A DNA stretch of 64,000 nucleotides, taken from contig CAKZYJ010000512.1 in the NCBI GenBank assembly GCA_937884755.1, positions 89,299 to 153,298 on the forward strand. The letters run 5' to 3'. Under the pieces are notes generated by a model. The model was not told the DNA's origin. It made no database searches and worked only from the letters and a program-made list of their open reading frames with translations. Below are positions 1-9,508 of this stretch, one piece after another; position 1 is the first letter of the stretch, and each line of letters opens with the position of its first letter. A program made the position numbers and the translations under genes. The stretch is from an uncultured Flammeovirgaceae bacterium (GTDB taxonomy: Bacteria; Bacteroidota; Bacteroidia; Cytophagales; Cyclobacteriaceae).

Positions 1-339
1 AACCTTCCACTTCCACCAGTCGCCTCGCTTGCGACCTACTTGGTACGTACTATTTTTTCTTTTGATCATAAAGCCCTCGGCCATTAGCGAGCGAGATTGT
101 TCTCTCAAGTTAGCTAGCACTTTCCAGTCAGCTGCCTCCACCACATCTGACAACTGAAAAGGAGGAATAGATTCTTTGGTATTCTCATATAATTCCTTCA
201 GTTGTTTTCTTCTTTTTTCTAGCGGCGATTCTCTAATATCATCTCCGTCCCATTCCAGAAGGTCGTAGGCTCTAACTACAATTGGAGCGTTTTTTAGAAT
301 TGTTTTAGTGACATTTTTCCTCCCTATCCGGGTTTGCAA
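1..339 (-). pseudogene. ATP-dependent DNA ligase, continuation after the frameshift (cut by window edge)
   Basis: Read on the minus strand from 339 to 1, this stretch is open throughout. It gives LQTRIGRKNVTKTILKNAP, then an AYDLLEWDGDDIRE segment, an EGFMIKRK segment and GRKRGDWWKWKV. These match the second half of the adenylation domain of ATP-dependent DNA ligases, including the EGxMxK and WWKWK motifs (motifs IV-V). It has no start of its own and joins the upstream frame after a net shift that fits one extra base or two missing bases near 340. The gene continues past the left edge, where the OB-fold domain would lie. Confidence 0.8.
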
Positions 340-1210
340 TAGAAAAACTTAAAATTTCACCATCGATGAAGGGCAAGATCTCTCCATCGATCACCGTTCC
401 GGATGGCAAATTCTCCCGAAAAACCACCAGCTCAGGAAATTTATCGGTTAGCAAATCTTCTCCTCTAGACCAGATATAAAGCTTATTTTCACGCACAATG
501 ATCTGGGAGCGGATACCGTCCCACTTCCATTCCACTTGCCAGTCAGAAACCGGGCCTAAGTCGGGAATCTCTTCCGTATTGACTGGGTGAGCTAGGAAGA
601 AAGGGTAGGGGCGAGAGAGGTTATCTTCCTGGTTTTCCTCCAACACTAGTGATTTAAACGAAACGGTATTGGGGTTCCAGTTACCCATTAAGCGGTGAGC
701 TACCAAGGTTTTATCTAGCTGATTTTGTTCGGCCAGTGCCCGAATAGCAAGGTTTTGCGAAACCCCAATTCTAAAGCTGCTGGTCATGAGCTTGGTGAAA
801 ACAAATCGTTCTGGCTGGGTCATCTGCTGCCAGGCGACCAGTATTTTTTCCTTCTTCTCGCTTTCATCTAATTTAGCTAGGTCTTGCAAATAGTCTATCC
901 AGTAAGCTAAAGGCTGATCTTGAGATTTAGTAGGAGGAGGGAGTAATAACGAAATGGTTTCAGCCAAATCACCCACAAATGAATAAGATTCACGGAATAG
1001 CCATTCGGGTAATTCTGCTAGTTCCATCGCCCAACTTTTCAGTAGGGTAGAGTTTACGGGGCGTTTAGGGCGTTTGTGGCTAAAGAATGCTATCGTCCAA
1101 AGTTTATCTCGATCGGGGGCGGTAGCAAAATAATCTTTCAGTAAAGCTACTTTGTCGTTAGTTTTGTTGGTCTGATCTAGCTGAACAAATAACTGAGCAA
1201 ACTGCTTCAT
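305..1210 (-). pseudogene. ATP-dependent DNA ligase, N-terminal part of a frameshifted gene
   Basis: This frame encodes 301 residues of an ATP-dependent DNA ligase of the kind found in the bacterial ligase/exonuclease/helicase repair cluster. The N-terminal helical DNA-binding domain covers roughly residues 1-200. The adenylation domain follows, with the catalytic lysine at K229 in the KWDG motif (the KxDG motif I) and a later DGEIL segment. The frame then runs into FSIANPDREEKCH and stops. The family continues at this point with LQTRIGRK, and exactly that is encoded one frame over (see 1-339). The gene is therefore broken around 335-345. No ligase-associated exonuclease gene lies upstream; a plus-strand sulfatase does. 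Identity is confident. Whether the break is a real mutation or a sequencing error cannot be told from the sequence. Confidence 0.85.
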
Positions 1211-1279
1211 AATCAGAAAATCGAACTTGCGAAACGATCAAATGTTTTGTATCTCGCTAGCCGTGACCAACCGCCTATC

Positions 1280-2686
1280 ATGAAGAAATTTTTATCCTAC
1301 ACGCTGTTTTTCGCATTGATATCAGCACCAACTTTCTCCCAAAATTTACCTTCTAAACCAAACATCATTGTGTTTATTGCCGATGACGCAGGCTGGAGAG
1401 ACTTTGGTTGCTACGGCAATTCCGCTATCAGAACTCCAACTATAGACCAGTTAGCCGAAACGGGTATTCGCTTTAACAACGTTTTTTTACCATCGCCCCA
1501 GTGTAGTCCAACCCGCACCAGTTTACTGATCGGCCAGTTTCCCCACACCCTTCGTACCGAAGATTTACACACACCGTTGGAGAAGGGTCAGAAAGTAGTT
1601 CCTCACTATCTGAAAGAAGCTGATTACTACAGTGCTTTATTAGGTAAGTCACATATTGGGGAATCAGCCACCGGGCAGTTCGACTATTTCAATCCGGGTA
1701 AAGGAAACCCTCGGGGGGAAGACCTCAAAACAGTACTAACAGAAGCGGGTGATCAGCCGTTTTTTGTCTGGTTTGCCTTTTTTGATCCCCACCGCAGCTA
1801 TCAACCTAATACGATTGCCAATAGTCATGACCCTTCCGAAGTAATCATTCCTCCCTATTTGGCCGATACCCCGGAAACCCGTCAGGATTTAGCTATGTAC
1901 TACGATGAAATCGGCCGAATGGATAGTACAATGGGAAGCGCTCTGAAAATTTTAGAAGATGCTGGGAAGCGGGAAAATACGATTATCATTTTTATGAGCG
2001 ATAATGGCAAACCATTCACCCGAGCCAAAGGAACTCTTTACGATGAAGGAATTAAAACTCCGTTTATTATAAACTGGTCAGAGGCTATTCAGGATGCTAG
2101 GGTCGATAATCAACTATTGACCACCCTCAGACTGGCACCAACAATACTAGACCTAGCGGGAGTAGAAACACCACCTTCAATGTTCGGAAATAGTTTTGCG
2201 GAAAACCTGGTTCAGGAACAATCCATTGCAGATGAATACGTTTTTAGCGAAAGAAACTGGCACGATTGTGACGAACATATGCGCAGTGTCCGAAGCGATA
2301 GCTTCAAATTAATTGTCAATAGCTATATCAACTTGCCCCACGGTACTGCGGCTGATCTGGCGGGAAGTCTATCGCATCAATCACTGTTACGACTAAAAGA
2401 ACGAGGGGAGCTGAATCAGGCGCAGTCATTAATTTTTCAGGTACCTAGACCCGAAATAGAGTTTTATGATGTAAAAAATGATCCGTATGAGCTAAATAAT
2501 CTGGCTTTTCAGTCTAAATATCGTCCGCTAATTCAGAAGCATTATGCGATTTTACAGCGGTGGATGGAAGAAACCGATGATTTTATGCCGCATTTTCGCA
2601 GAAGGTACGATAACACTGATAGGGTAAGTGGGACAATGTATCGGCGAGGTCGGCCCGAAATGTACGCCCCTTTGCCAGATAAATAA
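1280..2686 (+). CDS. Secreted sulfatase (type I, formylglycine-dependent)
   Basis: Predicted periplasmic or secreted sulfatase that removes sulfate esters or N-sulfate from glycans. The ATG at 1280 is chosen over an upstream in-frame codon at 1247 because it gives a clean signal peptide (MKKFLSYTLFFALISAPTFS). The family features are metal-binding Asp35-Asp36 (IADDAGW) and the signature CSPTRTSLLIG, in which Cys75 would be converted to formylglycine. LLGKSHIGE and MSDNGK follow. The C-terminal part (NWHDCDEHMRSVRSD) resembles the N-sulfoglucosamine sulfohydrolase-like subfamily, so a sulfated-polysaccharide substrate is plausible but not proven. The maturing enzyme is not encoded in the window. 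The gene stands alone, divergent from the ligase. Confidence 0.88.
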   Translation: MKKFLSYTLFFALISAPTFSQNLPSKPNIIVFIADDAGWRDFGCYGNSAIRTPTIDQLAETGIRFNNVFLPSPQCSPTRTSLLIGQFPHTLRTEDLHTPLEKGQKVVPHYLKEADYYSALLGKSHIGESATGQFDYFNPGKGNPRGEDLKTVLTEAGDQPFFVWFAFFDPHRSYQPNTIANSHDPSEVIIPPYLADTPETRQDLAMYYDEIGRMDSTMGSALKILEDAGKRENTIIIFMSDNGKPFTRAKGTLYDEGIKTPFIINWSEAIQDARVDNQLLTTLRLAPTILDLAGVETPPSMFGNSFAENLVQEQSIADEYVFSERNWHDCDEHMRSVRSDSFKLIVNSYINLPHGTAADLAGSLSHQSLLRLKERGELNQAQSLIFQVPRPEIEFYDVKNDPYELNNLAFQSKYRPLIQKHYAILQRWMEETDDFMPHFRRRYDNTDRVSGTMYRRGRPEMYAPLPDK

Positions 2687-2847
2687 AAATAATACAATAG
2701 TTTAACAATAATATAATAAAAATTAAAGTTGAATAATCAGTTAAATGAGTGAAAAGTAAGTTTTTCCGAGAAATATATAAGCTAAGTGCTAAACAAAGAT
2801 GAATATTTGCAATGTATTAGCTTAAACACTGTTTCTCGCTGCTTGAG

Positions 2848-3240
2848 ATGAGATTTGTAAGTTCTACCACAAAGTACATTATTGTCGGAATGATGCTTTC
2901 GGCATGTCATCGAGGAATGATCTGCCCGGCTTTTCAGAGCAGCTTCATTTTGGATGATAGCGTACGAACTGAACATTTCTCGCTATTTGAAGGCGATACT
3001 AGTTTCATTCCCAAGCAATTCATAACAGATAAAGGTCGTTACGGAATTATCGACGAGATCAGTTACTCCAAAAGATACAACGATATCAAAACGGTAGAAA
3101 TGGTGACGGTATTTCCTCCCGGCGAATCGGTCTCTATGGATTCCGCTTACGTTGATCCTCTCGCCGCACCTGATGATCCGTTCATGTCTCCCGCCGATAC
3201 TACCGAGACCCCGATTATTACCAATCAGAACCCTCAGTAG
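2848..3240 (+). CDS. Small predicted lipoprotein with a CPAFQS motif
   Basis: Encodes 130 residues beginning with a short hydrophobic segment that ends in a lipobox (MMLSAC, lipidated Cys20), so it is probably a membrane-anchored lipoprotein facing the periplasm. Just after it lies CPAFQSSFILDD and then HFSLFEGD. I recall similar small lipoproteins with a C-P-A-Y/F-Q-S motif in other Cytophagales, without a known function. The C-terminal third is acidic and rich in Pro, Asp and Thr, hence probably disordered. It converges on leuS, the two stop codons being one base apart. An overlapping 64-codon minus-strand frame has no protein-like features. No function is assigned. Confidence 0.7.
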   Translation: MRFVSSTTKYIIVGMMLSACHRGMICPAFQSSFILDDSVRTEHFSLFEGDTSFIPKQFITDKGRYGIIDEISYSKRYNDIKTVEMVTVFPPGESVSMDSAYVDPLAAPDDPFMSPADTTETPIITNQNPQ

Positions 3241-3241
3241 C

Positions 3242-6010
3242 CTAAATAACGATATTTACGATTCGCTTAGTTACTACAATTACTCGCTTCGGCGTTTTTC
3301 CTTCCGTCCATCGCTGTACAGTTTCATCTGCTAAAACTTGCTGTTCAATGTCTTCTTTAGAAGTCTCTAGTGAGAAGTTCATTTTGGTTCGTACTTTTCC
3401 ATTGATTGAAATAGGATACTCATGGGTATCTTCAATCAGGTATTTCTCATCGTAAACCGGAAAAGTTGCCAAGACAATACTATCGTCGTGTCCTAATTTT
3501 TGCCAGAGTTCTTCTGCAACGTGAGGAGCAAAGGGGGAAAGGATGATTAATAAGTCGTTGAGAATCTGCCGTTTCCTGCACTTAAGCGAAGTAAGCTCGT
3601 TTACGCAAATCATAAAACTACTAACCGTAGTATTGAAAGAATAACTTTCAATGTCTTCTTGGGCCTTTTTAATGGTCTTATGCAGTGTTTTTAGCTCGGC
3701 ATTGGTTGCTGCTTCATCCGATACCGAAAATTGCTCATTATCATCATGGAATAATCGCCAGAGCTTGCGTAAAAACTTAAATACTCCATCAATGCCGTTA
3801 GTGTTCCAAGGTTTAGACTGCTCCAGTGGCCCTAGGAACATCTCGTAAAGTCTTAGCGTATCCGCCCCGTATTGTTCCACTACATCATCCGGGTTTACCA
3901 CATTGAACAGTCGTTTAGACATTTTCTCCACTTCCGATCCACAGATGTATTGACCATTCTCCAGAATAAATTCGGCTTCTACCAAATCTTCTCGCCAGTT
4001 TCGGAATGCGTCTAGGTCTAACACATCGTTGGTGACCAAAGAAATATCTACATGCATGGGCGATACTTCGTACTGGTTCTTCAGTCTGTAGGAGACAAAT
4101 TGGTTTTTCCCCTGTACTCGATACACAATGCTAGATTGCCCCTGAATCATGCCCTGATTGATGAGTTTTTTATAAGGTTCGTCTACGGTAACAAAACCTC
4201 GGTCGTACAAGAACTTCGTCCAGAACCGGGAATAGAGCAAATGGCCAGTAGCGTGTTCGGTGCCGCCAATGTACAAATCCACACTCTCCCAATAAGACTG
4301 CTTTTCTTTACTTACCATCTCCTCATCGTTTTGAGGGTCCATGTAGCGGAAATGGTACCAGGATGACCCTGCCCATCCGGGCATGGTGGTTAACTCGTAC
4401 GGATAAGCGTTTTGGTACTTCCAGTCGGTAGCCCGCCCTAAGGGTGGCTCACCGGTTTCAGTGGGTTTGTATTCATCTACTGAGGGCAACTCTAATGGTA
4501 ATTCTGATTGGTCAATGAGGTAGGGAATATCATTCTTAAAGTAGACTGGCACTGGTTCGCCCCAGTAACGTTGACGGCTAAATACCGCGTCCCGCATTTT
4601 ATAATTTACTTTGGCAACTCCCACTCCTAACTCTTCAGCTTTATTAATCGCCGCCTTAATGGCATCGTGAGAGTCCATGCCATTCATAAAATCGGAATTA
4701 ATGATAGTTCCGTGTTTTATCTCGGTAGGGTCTTCCAGGTTTTCGGTACCTTCAATCACGAGTACAATTGGTAGGTCAAAATGTTGGGCGAAGCGAAAAT
4801 CCCGATCGTCTGATGAAGGCACGCCCATGACTACGCCCGTGCCATAACCGGCTAGTACGTAATCGGCTACCCAGATAGGCACAGGTTCATTAGACAATGG
4901 GTTGATTGCGTAGGAACCAGTAAACACCCCTGATACAGTTTTAACATCAGCCATCCGGTCTCGTTCCGAGCGGTTAACTGCTGTTTCTACGTAAGCCGAC
5001 ACTTCATCTTTGCGATCAGTCGCAGTAAGTTGGTCAATTAGCTCATGTTCCGGGGCTAAAGTGATGTAGGTAACCCCAAAGGTGGTATCAGGCCGGGTAG
5101 TAAATGCTGTAAGCGTAATATCTGAATCTTGCACCCGAAAATCCAATTCACAGCCGTTGGAGCGGCCAATCCAGTTGCGCTGCATTTCCTTTAGCGAATC
5201 AGTCCAGTCAATGCGTGCAAGCCCCTCCAACAAGCGGTCGGCGTAGGCGGTGATTCGCATCATCCACTGCTTCATTTTTTTACGTTCAACCGGGTAACCA
5301 CCCCGTTCGGAAAAGCCGTCTTTTACTTCGTCGTTAGCCAACACGGTGCCCATAGCCGGGCACCAATTAACTACGGTATCAGCCAGATAGGTAAGACGAT
5401 AGTTAAGTAGCATTTTTTGCTGTTCATCCTCTGACATATCCTTCCACTCTGCCGCTGAGAACTGAGGGGTTTCATCATCACAAGCGGCTTGTACTAATTC
5501 GTTTCCTTCTTCCTCAAATTTGGAAATTAACGTTTCAATGGGTTCAGCTTTATCCGTGGTTTGATCGTACCAGCTTTCAAATAACTGCATGAAAATCCAC
5601 TGCGTCCAGTGGTAGAAGTTTGGGCTGCTGGTCTGCACCTCCCGGCTCCAATCGTAGGAAAAACCGAGGTTTTTGAGTTGCTGTTTATAACGATTAATAT
5701 TCTCGGCAGTGGTAATTTCTGGATGTTGCCCGGTTTGAATGGCGTACTGCTCGGCAGGTAAACCGAAGGAATCGAATCCCATTGGGTGCAATACATTAAA
5801 TCCTTTCAAGCGCTTGTAGCGGCTGACAATATCGGAAGCAATATAACCCAACGGATGACCTACGTGCAGTCCTGCTCCGGAAGGATAGGGGAACATATCG
5901 AGTACGTAGTACTTGGGCTTGGTGAGGTCTACTTCAACGTGGTAAATATTATTATCGCGCCAGTGCTTTTGCCACTTTTTTTCAATAGCCTGAGAATCGT
6001 ATGATGCCAT
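3242..6010 (-). CDS. leuS: Leucyl-tRNA synthetase
   Basis: Class Ia aminoacyl-tRNA synthetase of 922 residues that charges tRNA-Leu in the cytoplasm. The N-terminal Rossmann fold carries the HIGH-type motif HVGH (residues 49-52) within an [18 protein letters not shown] segment. The inserted editing domain includes TTRPDTTFG and [10 protein letters not shown]. The signature KMSKR at 696-700 replaces the more usual KMSKS. An anticodon-binding helical domain follows. Full length for the family. The start at 6010 is supported by the match of the N-terminus and by a promoter-like element 26-54 bases upstream. A cognate tRNA-Leu gene lies about 10 kb away at 15981. Confidence 0.97.
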   Translation of the reverse strand: MASYDSQAIEKKWQKHWRDNNIYHVEVDLTKPKYYVLDMFPYPSGAGLHVGHPLGYIASDIVSRYKRLKGFNVLHPMGFDSFGLPAEQYAIQTGQHPEITTAENINRYKQQLKNLGFSYDWSREVQTSSPNFYHWTQWIFMQLFESWYDQTTDKAEPIETLISKFEEEGNELVQAACDDETPQFSAAEWKDMSEDEQQKMLLNYRLTYLADTVVNWCPAMGTVLANDEVKDGFSERGGYPVERKKMKQWMMRITAYADRLLEGLARIDWTDSLKEMQRNWIGRSNGCELDFRVQDSDITLTAFTTRPDTTFGVTYITLAPEHELIDQLTATDRKDEVSAYVETAVNRSERDRMADVKTVSGVFTGSYAINPLSNEPVPIWVADYVLAGYGTGVVMGVPSSDDRDFRFAQHFDLPIVLVIEGTENLEDPTEIKHGTIINSDFMNGMDSHDAIKAAINKAEELGVGVAKVNYKMRDAVFSRQRYWGEPVPVYFKNDIPYLIDQSELPLELPSVDEYKPTETGEPPLGRATDWKYQNAYPYELTTMPGWAGSSWYHFRYMDPQNDEEMVSKEKQSYWESVDLYIGGTEHATGHLLYSRFWTKFLYDRGFVTVDEPYKKLINQGMIQGQSSIVYRVQGKNQFVSYRLKNQYEVSPMHVDISLVTNDVLDLDAFRNWREDLVEAEFILENGQYICGSEVEKMSKRLFNVVNPDDVVEQYGADTLRLYEMFLGPLEQSKPWNTNGIDGVFKFLRKLWRLFHDDNEQFSVSDEAATNAELKTLHKTIKKAQEDIESYSFNTTVSSFMICVNELTSLKCRKRQILNDLLIILSPFAPHVAEELWQKLGHDDSIVLATFPVYDEKYLIEDTHEYPISINGKVRTKMNFSLETSKEDIEQQVLADETVQRWTEGKTPKRVIVVTKRIVNIVI

Positions 6011-6035
6011 ATTGACCGTTCATTTTTTGAAATGC

Positions 6036-6064
6036 CAAAATTAGCAGATTTAGGCTAGAAACAA
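6036..6064 (-). promoter_or_regulatory. Candidate Bacteroidota promoter of leuS
   Basis: On the minus strand this reads TTG, 18 bases, then TAATTTTG. That fits the Bacteroidota sigma-factor consensus (-33 TTG, -7 TAnnTTTG) with near-normal spacing. Predicted transcription would begin near 6029, about 20 bases before the leuS ATG. Found by pattern only. Confidence 0.45.
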
Positions 6065-6089
6065 TAGTAGATAATCGTCAATCACTTTT

Positions 6090-6995
6090 TCAATAAGTAG
6101 CCTTCGCCTTCGCAATAGATTTCCAACTTTTCTCAAGCCAATTGGTAAACTGATTTGGTTTTTGAGCATAGATTTTCTTTCCCAGAATGATCGCTTCCTG
6201 TTGATGAGTCTTTCGGCGAGTAGCGATAAATTCAAATAGTAGCTGCCAATTGGAATCGCCTTTGAGCTTTGAGTTCAGGATAGTTTCGTGGAGTACGAAG
6301 AGGTCATGCTCAGCCCCTAAGGAATCAGTAAGTTGGTGAAGCTCACCTTCCCAAACATCCAGCATAGCTGGCCAAACTTCTCGGATTGTATATAGCTGAT
6401 AACGGAGATACTTAGCCCGTTTTCGCCACTCGTGAAAGTTTTCAGGATCAGGATCTTTGATTACTACTTTCATCATGTTTCTTCCCCGAGCGTATACTTT
6501 CTCCAGTCCATTAGCCAAAGCATCAAAACCTTCTTCATCCAATTCATAATTTGTAATGTATTCTTCGGCATTCGTTAATTTGTATTTAGTTTTTTTGGGG
6601 AGTTGATCACGATTAATCTGGTAGCGGGTTACGGCTGCTTTTTTGGCTGATAAATGGTGAACCACGGTATTCAATAGACTCTTCAGAGTGGGTTGCTTCA
6701 CTTGATTGTGTAGCGTAGATACAACCTCCAGTAGTGCCGCAGTATCACGTGCCTCAGACAGCAATCTGCCAATATCTCTGAAGTAGGCATTAGTTTTCTT
6801 ATAAGTGTTAGACGGTACTGAGAGACGTGCCAACCGCAGCACGGCTCGAATTTTTTTTAATTCTTTACGAGCTTCGTGAATACCTGCGTGATGGTTATTG
6901 GATTGAAGGGCTGAACGGCAACTCTCTACTTGGAGGGTAAGTATTTCCTGTATTTGCGATGATACATCATTTTTGACTGATAGGGTAGTTTTCAT
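6090..6995 (-). CDS. CHAD domain-containing protein
   Basis: A 301-residue all-helical protein matching the CHAD domain, a family that binds inorganic polyphosphate and is often found near polyphosphate genes. The characteristic basic helices are visible: IHEARKELKKIRAVLRLAR near residues 38-57 and FHEWRKRAKYLRYQLY near 192-207, each carrying the conserved H-x2-RK/RKR pattern whose histidines and lysines or arginines line the polyphosphate channel. No signal peptide or membrane segment, so cytoplasmic. No polyphosphate kinase or CYTH phosphatase is encoded nearby, so the role here is open. It lies downstream of the Rossmann-fold gene on the same strand. Confidence 0.88.
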   Translation of the reverse strand: MKTTLSVKNDVSSQIQEILTLQVESCRSALQSNNHHAGIHEARKELKKIRAVLRLARLSVPSNTYKKTNAYFRDIGRLLSEARDTAALLEVVSTLHNQVKQPTLKSLLNTVVHHLSAKKAAVTRYQINRDQLPKKTKYKLTNAEEYITNYELDEEGFDALANGLEKVYARGRNMMKVVIKDPDPENFHEWRKRAKYLRYQLYTIREVWPAMLDVWEGELHQLTDSLGAEHDLFVLHETILNSKLKGDSNWQLLFEFIATRRKTHQQEAIILGKKIYAQKPNQFTNWLEKSWKSIAKAKATY

Positions 6996-7066
6996 AGTAA
7001 TAACAGCCTTGTTTCATTAACATAATAAATTCAAAATCAGTTATTTATAATAAATATATCGAACTT

Positions 7067-7822
7067 TTAGATTATATCTTGAATAGTCTGGAAAGGGTGG
7101 ATGTATCCAATTTTTGCCAATGTGTGCTGATAGTCTTGGGCTTCCTCTGGCCAGTTCGCTAACTCTAGTTTGCCCTTCGGTAATCGTAAATTAGCTTCAC
7201 TTGAGTCAAAATAGCTGCTAGAAATGTGTTGAAAGGGTAGGTGATAAACTCCAGAAACCTCGCGGTGATGGATAAAAAAATAGACCAAGTCAACTACATC
7301 ATCCGCGAAAGTAATTGACAGTATTTCAGGTGTTGCCTTATCAGATGTTAACCTTGACAATAACGTTGGTAGCTTAATGGTTTGTAACTGATTTTCACCA
7401 GGATTACTTTCTACTTGATCAGAGAGAAAGTAAAGATTTTGTACGATCAATACCGACCAAAAAAATGGAGTAGTAAGGTTCTTGGTAAGTCTATAAAATA
7501 AGCCTTCCTGCTCAGTCAACGCCAAAAAAGGTATCTGAAATTGATAGGCTGCTTGCCAGAAATCGGCAAATAGCGTTTGATTAATAGTTGCTTGGAGAGA
7601 ATCGCACCAAATGATGAATTCAATTTCGTCAGCTTGATCTTTGATCCAATCGTTTAGTTGAGAATAGCTAACCCAATGCCAGTACTGAACCGACTGCTGA
7701 ACTAGTTCATCGCTAATCGTATCGTTCACACCAGTTAAAACCAGGTAGTTAAAATTTTCTTCATTTAATTTCTTGGCCACCATTTGGCCGATTTGGGTTG
7801 GCGCACCCACAATTACTATCAT
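7067..7822 (-). CDS. NAD(P)-dependent epimerase/reductase-like protein (RmlD-like)
   Basis: About 251 residues. The start is placed at the ATG at 7822 because the protein then begins directly with the Rossmann strand and glycine-rich loop (MIVIVGAPTQIGQMVAKKL). The 42 codons upstream in the same frame look non-coding and would overlap the queD promoter and start. The C-terminal GVYHLPFQ resembles the segment of dTDP-4-dehydrorhamnose reductase-like proteins that follows the active site. The usual YxxxK catalytic pair is not obvious, and a single-residue catalytic role cannot be assigned. Substrate unknown. Divergent from queD. Confidence 0.6.
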   Translation of the reverse strand: MIVIVGAPTQIGQMVAKKLNEENFNYLVLTGVNDTISDELVQQSVQYWHWVSYSQLNDWIKDQADEIEFIIWCDSLQATINQTLFADFWQAAYQFQIPFLALTEQEGLFYRLTKNLTTPFFWSVLIVQNLYFLSDQVESNPGENQLQTIKLPTLLSRLTSDKATPEILSITFADDVVDLVYFFIHHREVSGVYHLPFQHISSSYFDSSEANLRLPKGKLELANWPEEAQDYQHTLAKIGYIHPFQTIQDII

Positions 7823-7879
7823 GTGTTTTGGAAGGTTATTGAGTAAGTCTAAAGAACTGAATATAGCGGACGGATTGTT

Positions 7880-7887
7880 TATATTTG
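7880..7887 (+). promoter_or_regulatory. Candidate -7 box of the queD operon
   Basis: TATATTTG matches the Bacteroidota -7 consensus TAnnTTTG. It would place the transcription start about 13 bases before the queD ATG at 7907. No well-spaced TTTG -33 element is visible, so this is tentative. Confidence 0.35.
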
Positions 7888-7906
7888 CAAAAAATCGCGC
7901 AGAATC

Positions 7907-8389
7907 ATGATATACGTGAGCCGAAAGGAGCATTTTAACGCTGCCCACAAGTTATATAATCCGAATTGGACTAGAGAAAGGAACGAAGAAGTGTTTGGAC
8001 CTTGCGCCAACGAAAACTGGCACGGTCATAACTTTGAACTTATTGTCACGGTTAAAGGTAAGCCTGATCCTGAGACGGGCTTTGTGGTTGACCTGAAACA
8101 ACTTAGCCAGATCATTAAGAAATCTATCATCGACAAGGTAGATCACAAAAATCTTAATGTTGATGTAGATTTCATGCGAGGTAAGATGGCTAGCTGTGAA
8201 ATTCTAGTAGAAGAGTTTTGGAAAATTCTCGCTCCCGAAGTTGCCAAAATAACCTCTCGTGGACAGCTACATTCCATACGGTTATTTGAAACCCGGAATA
8301 ATTTTGTGGAGTTTTTTGGCGAAGGTTTAGATCTAAGCCATTCAGTAACGATACCTCAGGAACATCCGGAACCTGCCCTAGAAGCATGA
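7907..8389 (+). CDS. queD: 6-carboxytetrahydropterin synthase (QueD/PTPS family)
   Basis: Converts 7,8-dihydroneopterin triphosphate to 6-carboxytetrahydropterin in queuosine and 7-deazapurine synthesis. In the related 6-pyruvoyl-tetrahydropterin synthases the same fold gives pyruvoyl-tetrahydropterin. Of 160 residues, the zinc ligands are visible as H14 (FNAAH) and H39/H41 (WHGHNF). Cys33 in GPCAN is the likely catalytic cysteine. DHKNLN supplies the Asp-His pair, and a C-terminal Glu lies in FETRNN. First gene of a packed operon: its stop overlaps the lpxB start by four bases (ATGA). No other queuosine gene is in the window. Confidence 0.9.
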   Translation: MIYVSRKEHFNAAHKLYNPNWTRERNEEVFGPCANENWHGHNFELIVTVKGKPDPETGFVVDLKQLSQIIKKSIIDKVDHKNLNVDVDFMRGKMASCEILVEEFWKILAPEVAKITSRGQLHSIRLFETRNNFVEFFGEGLDLSHSVTIPQEHPEPALEA

Positions 8390-9507
8390 AATATTACTTA
8401 GTTGCCGGAGAGCGCTCCGGCGACCTTCACGGTGGGAATCTAATTCGGCAGATTCACCGACTTGATCCTAATGCTCAGGTTCGCTGTTGGGGTGGGGATG
8501 CTATGCAAGGGGCTGGGGCCGAGTTGGTAACGCATTACCGCGATATGGCCTTTATGGGATTCCTGGAGGTGGTAAAGAACTTAAAGACCATTAGCAACTT
8601 CCTAAAAATTTGTAAACAAGATCTACTAAGCTTCCAACCAGATGCCGTTATTCTGATTGATTATCCGGGCTTTAACTTGCGGATTGCCAAATTTGCCAAG
8701 AAACAAGGTTGGCCAGTCTACTACTACATCGCACCCAAAACCTGGGCCTGGAATGCCAAAAGAACTCACAAGTTACGTAAATACGTAGACCGAGTCTTTT
8801 CTATTCTACCCTTTGAAGAATCCTTCTTTAAAAAATACGACGTAAATGTTACTTACGTAGGCAACCCCCTGCTAGATGCTATTGATGGTTTTCAGCCCGA
8901 CCCAATGTTCCGTACTCAACAAAATATTCCACAAAAATCTATCATTGCCTTACTGCCGGGTAGTCGAAAACAGGAAATTGAAAATGTATTGTCAGTCATG
9001 TTGGAAGTAGTGTCCCGTTTCCCAGAAGCTCACTTTGTGGTTGCTGCGGTAGGTAATCTTCCGGCCTATTATTATAATCTGGTACGATCTCATTCGCAGG
9101 TAAGTATAGTGACTGATCAAACTTATCAGGTTTTGCAGATAGCTGACCTAGCCATTGTTACTTCGGGTACTGCAACGTTGGAAACTGCTTTATTTAATGT
9201 TCCTCAGATAGTGGTTTATAAAACCAGTACCGTCTCTTACCGAATAGCTAGAACGCTTATCCGAGTTCCCTACATTTCATTGGTCAATTTAATTATGGAC
9301 CGTGAGGTGGTTCCTGAGCTTATCCAGAATGATTTTTCATCTGATAACATAGGCGAAATAGCCCGAGAGCTGGTGACCAACAGTTCTCGTCGGGTATCGC
9401 AGTTAAATGCCTATTCAGAATTACGTCAGAACCTAGGCACTTATCCAAGTTCGTGTAAGGTAGCTGAAGAAGTGGTAAACGAAATATCTTTAAAGCAGCA
9501 ATTTTAG
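8386..9507 (+). CDS. lpxB: Lipid-A-disaccharide synthase
   Basis: Family GT19 glycosyltransferase joining UDP-2,3-diacylglucosamine and lipid X to give the lipid A disaccharide, at the inner face of the inner membrane. Of 373 residues, it begins with the diagnostic MKYYLVAGERSGDLHGGNLI segment. It contains IDYPGFNLR, the APKTWAWNAKR motif, LPGSRKQEIE (UDP-sugar-binding region) and VTSGTATLETA. Full length. Translationally coupled to queD by an ATGA overlap and followed after one base by cutC. Its presence fits an outer membrane containing lipopolysaccharide. Confidence 0.96.
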   Translation: MKYYLVAGERSGDLHGGNLIRQIHRLDPNAQVRCWGGDAMQGAGAELVTHYRDMAFMGFLEVVKNLKTISNFLKICKQDLLSFQPDAVILIDYPGFNLRIAKFAKKQGWPVYYYIAPKTWAWNAKRTHKLRKYVDRVFSILPFEESFFKKYDVNVTYVGNPLLDAIDGFQPDPMFRTQQNIPQKSIIALLPGSRKQEIENVLSVMLEVVSRFPEAHFVVAAVGNLPAYYYNLVRSHSQVSIVTDQTYQVLQIADLAIVTSGTATLETALFNVPQIVVYKTSTVSYRIARTLIRVPYISLVNLIMDREVVPELIQNDFSSDNIGEIARELVTNSSRRVSQLNAYSELRQNLGTYPSSCKVAEEVVNEISLKQQF

Positions 9508-9508
9508 T

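Noticed and set aside
380..430. Near-repeat of DGEIL in the ligase (DGEILPFIDGEILSFS) as a tandem duplication
   Set aside because: The family normally has DGEILPF followed by a second D-G-x-x-L-x-F, so this is ordinary sequence.
2782..2976. Minus-strand frame of 64 codons
   Set aside because: It overlaps the lipoprotein gene, which has a clear lipobox; the frame itself has no recognisable features.
6050..6235. Minus-strand 61-codon frame at the end of the CHAD gene
   Set aside because: It overlaps the well-supported CHAD frame and shows no protein-like pattern.
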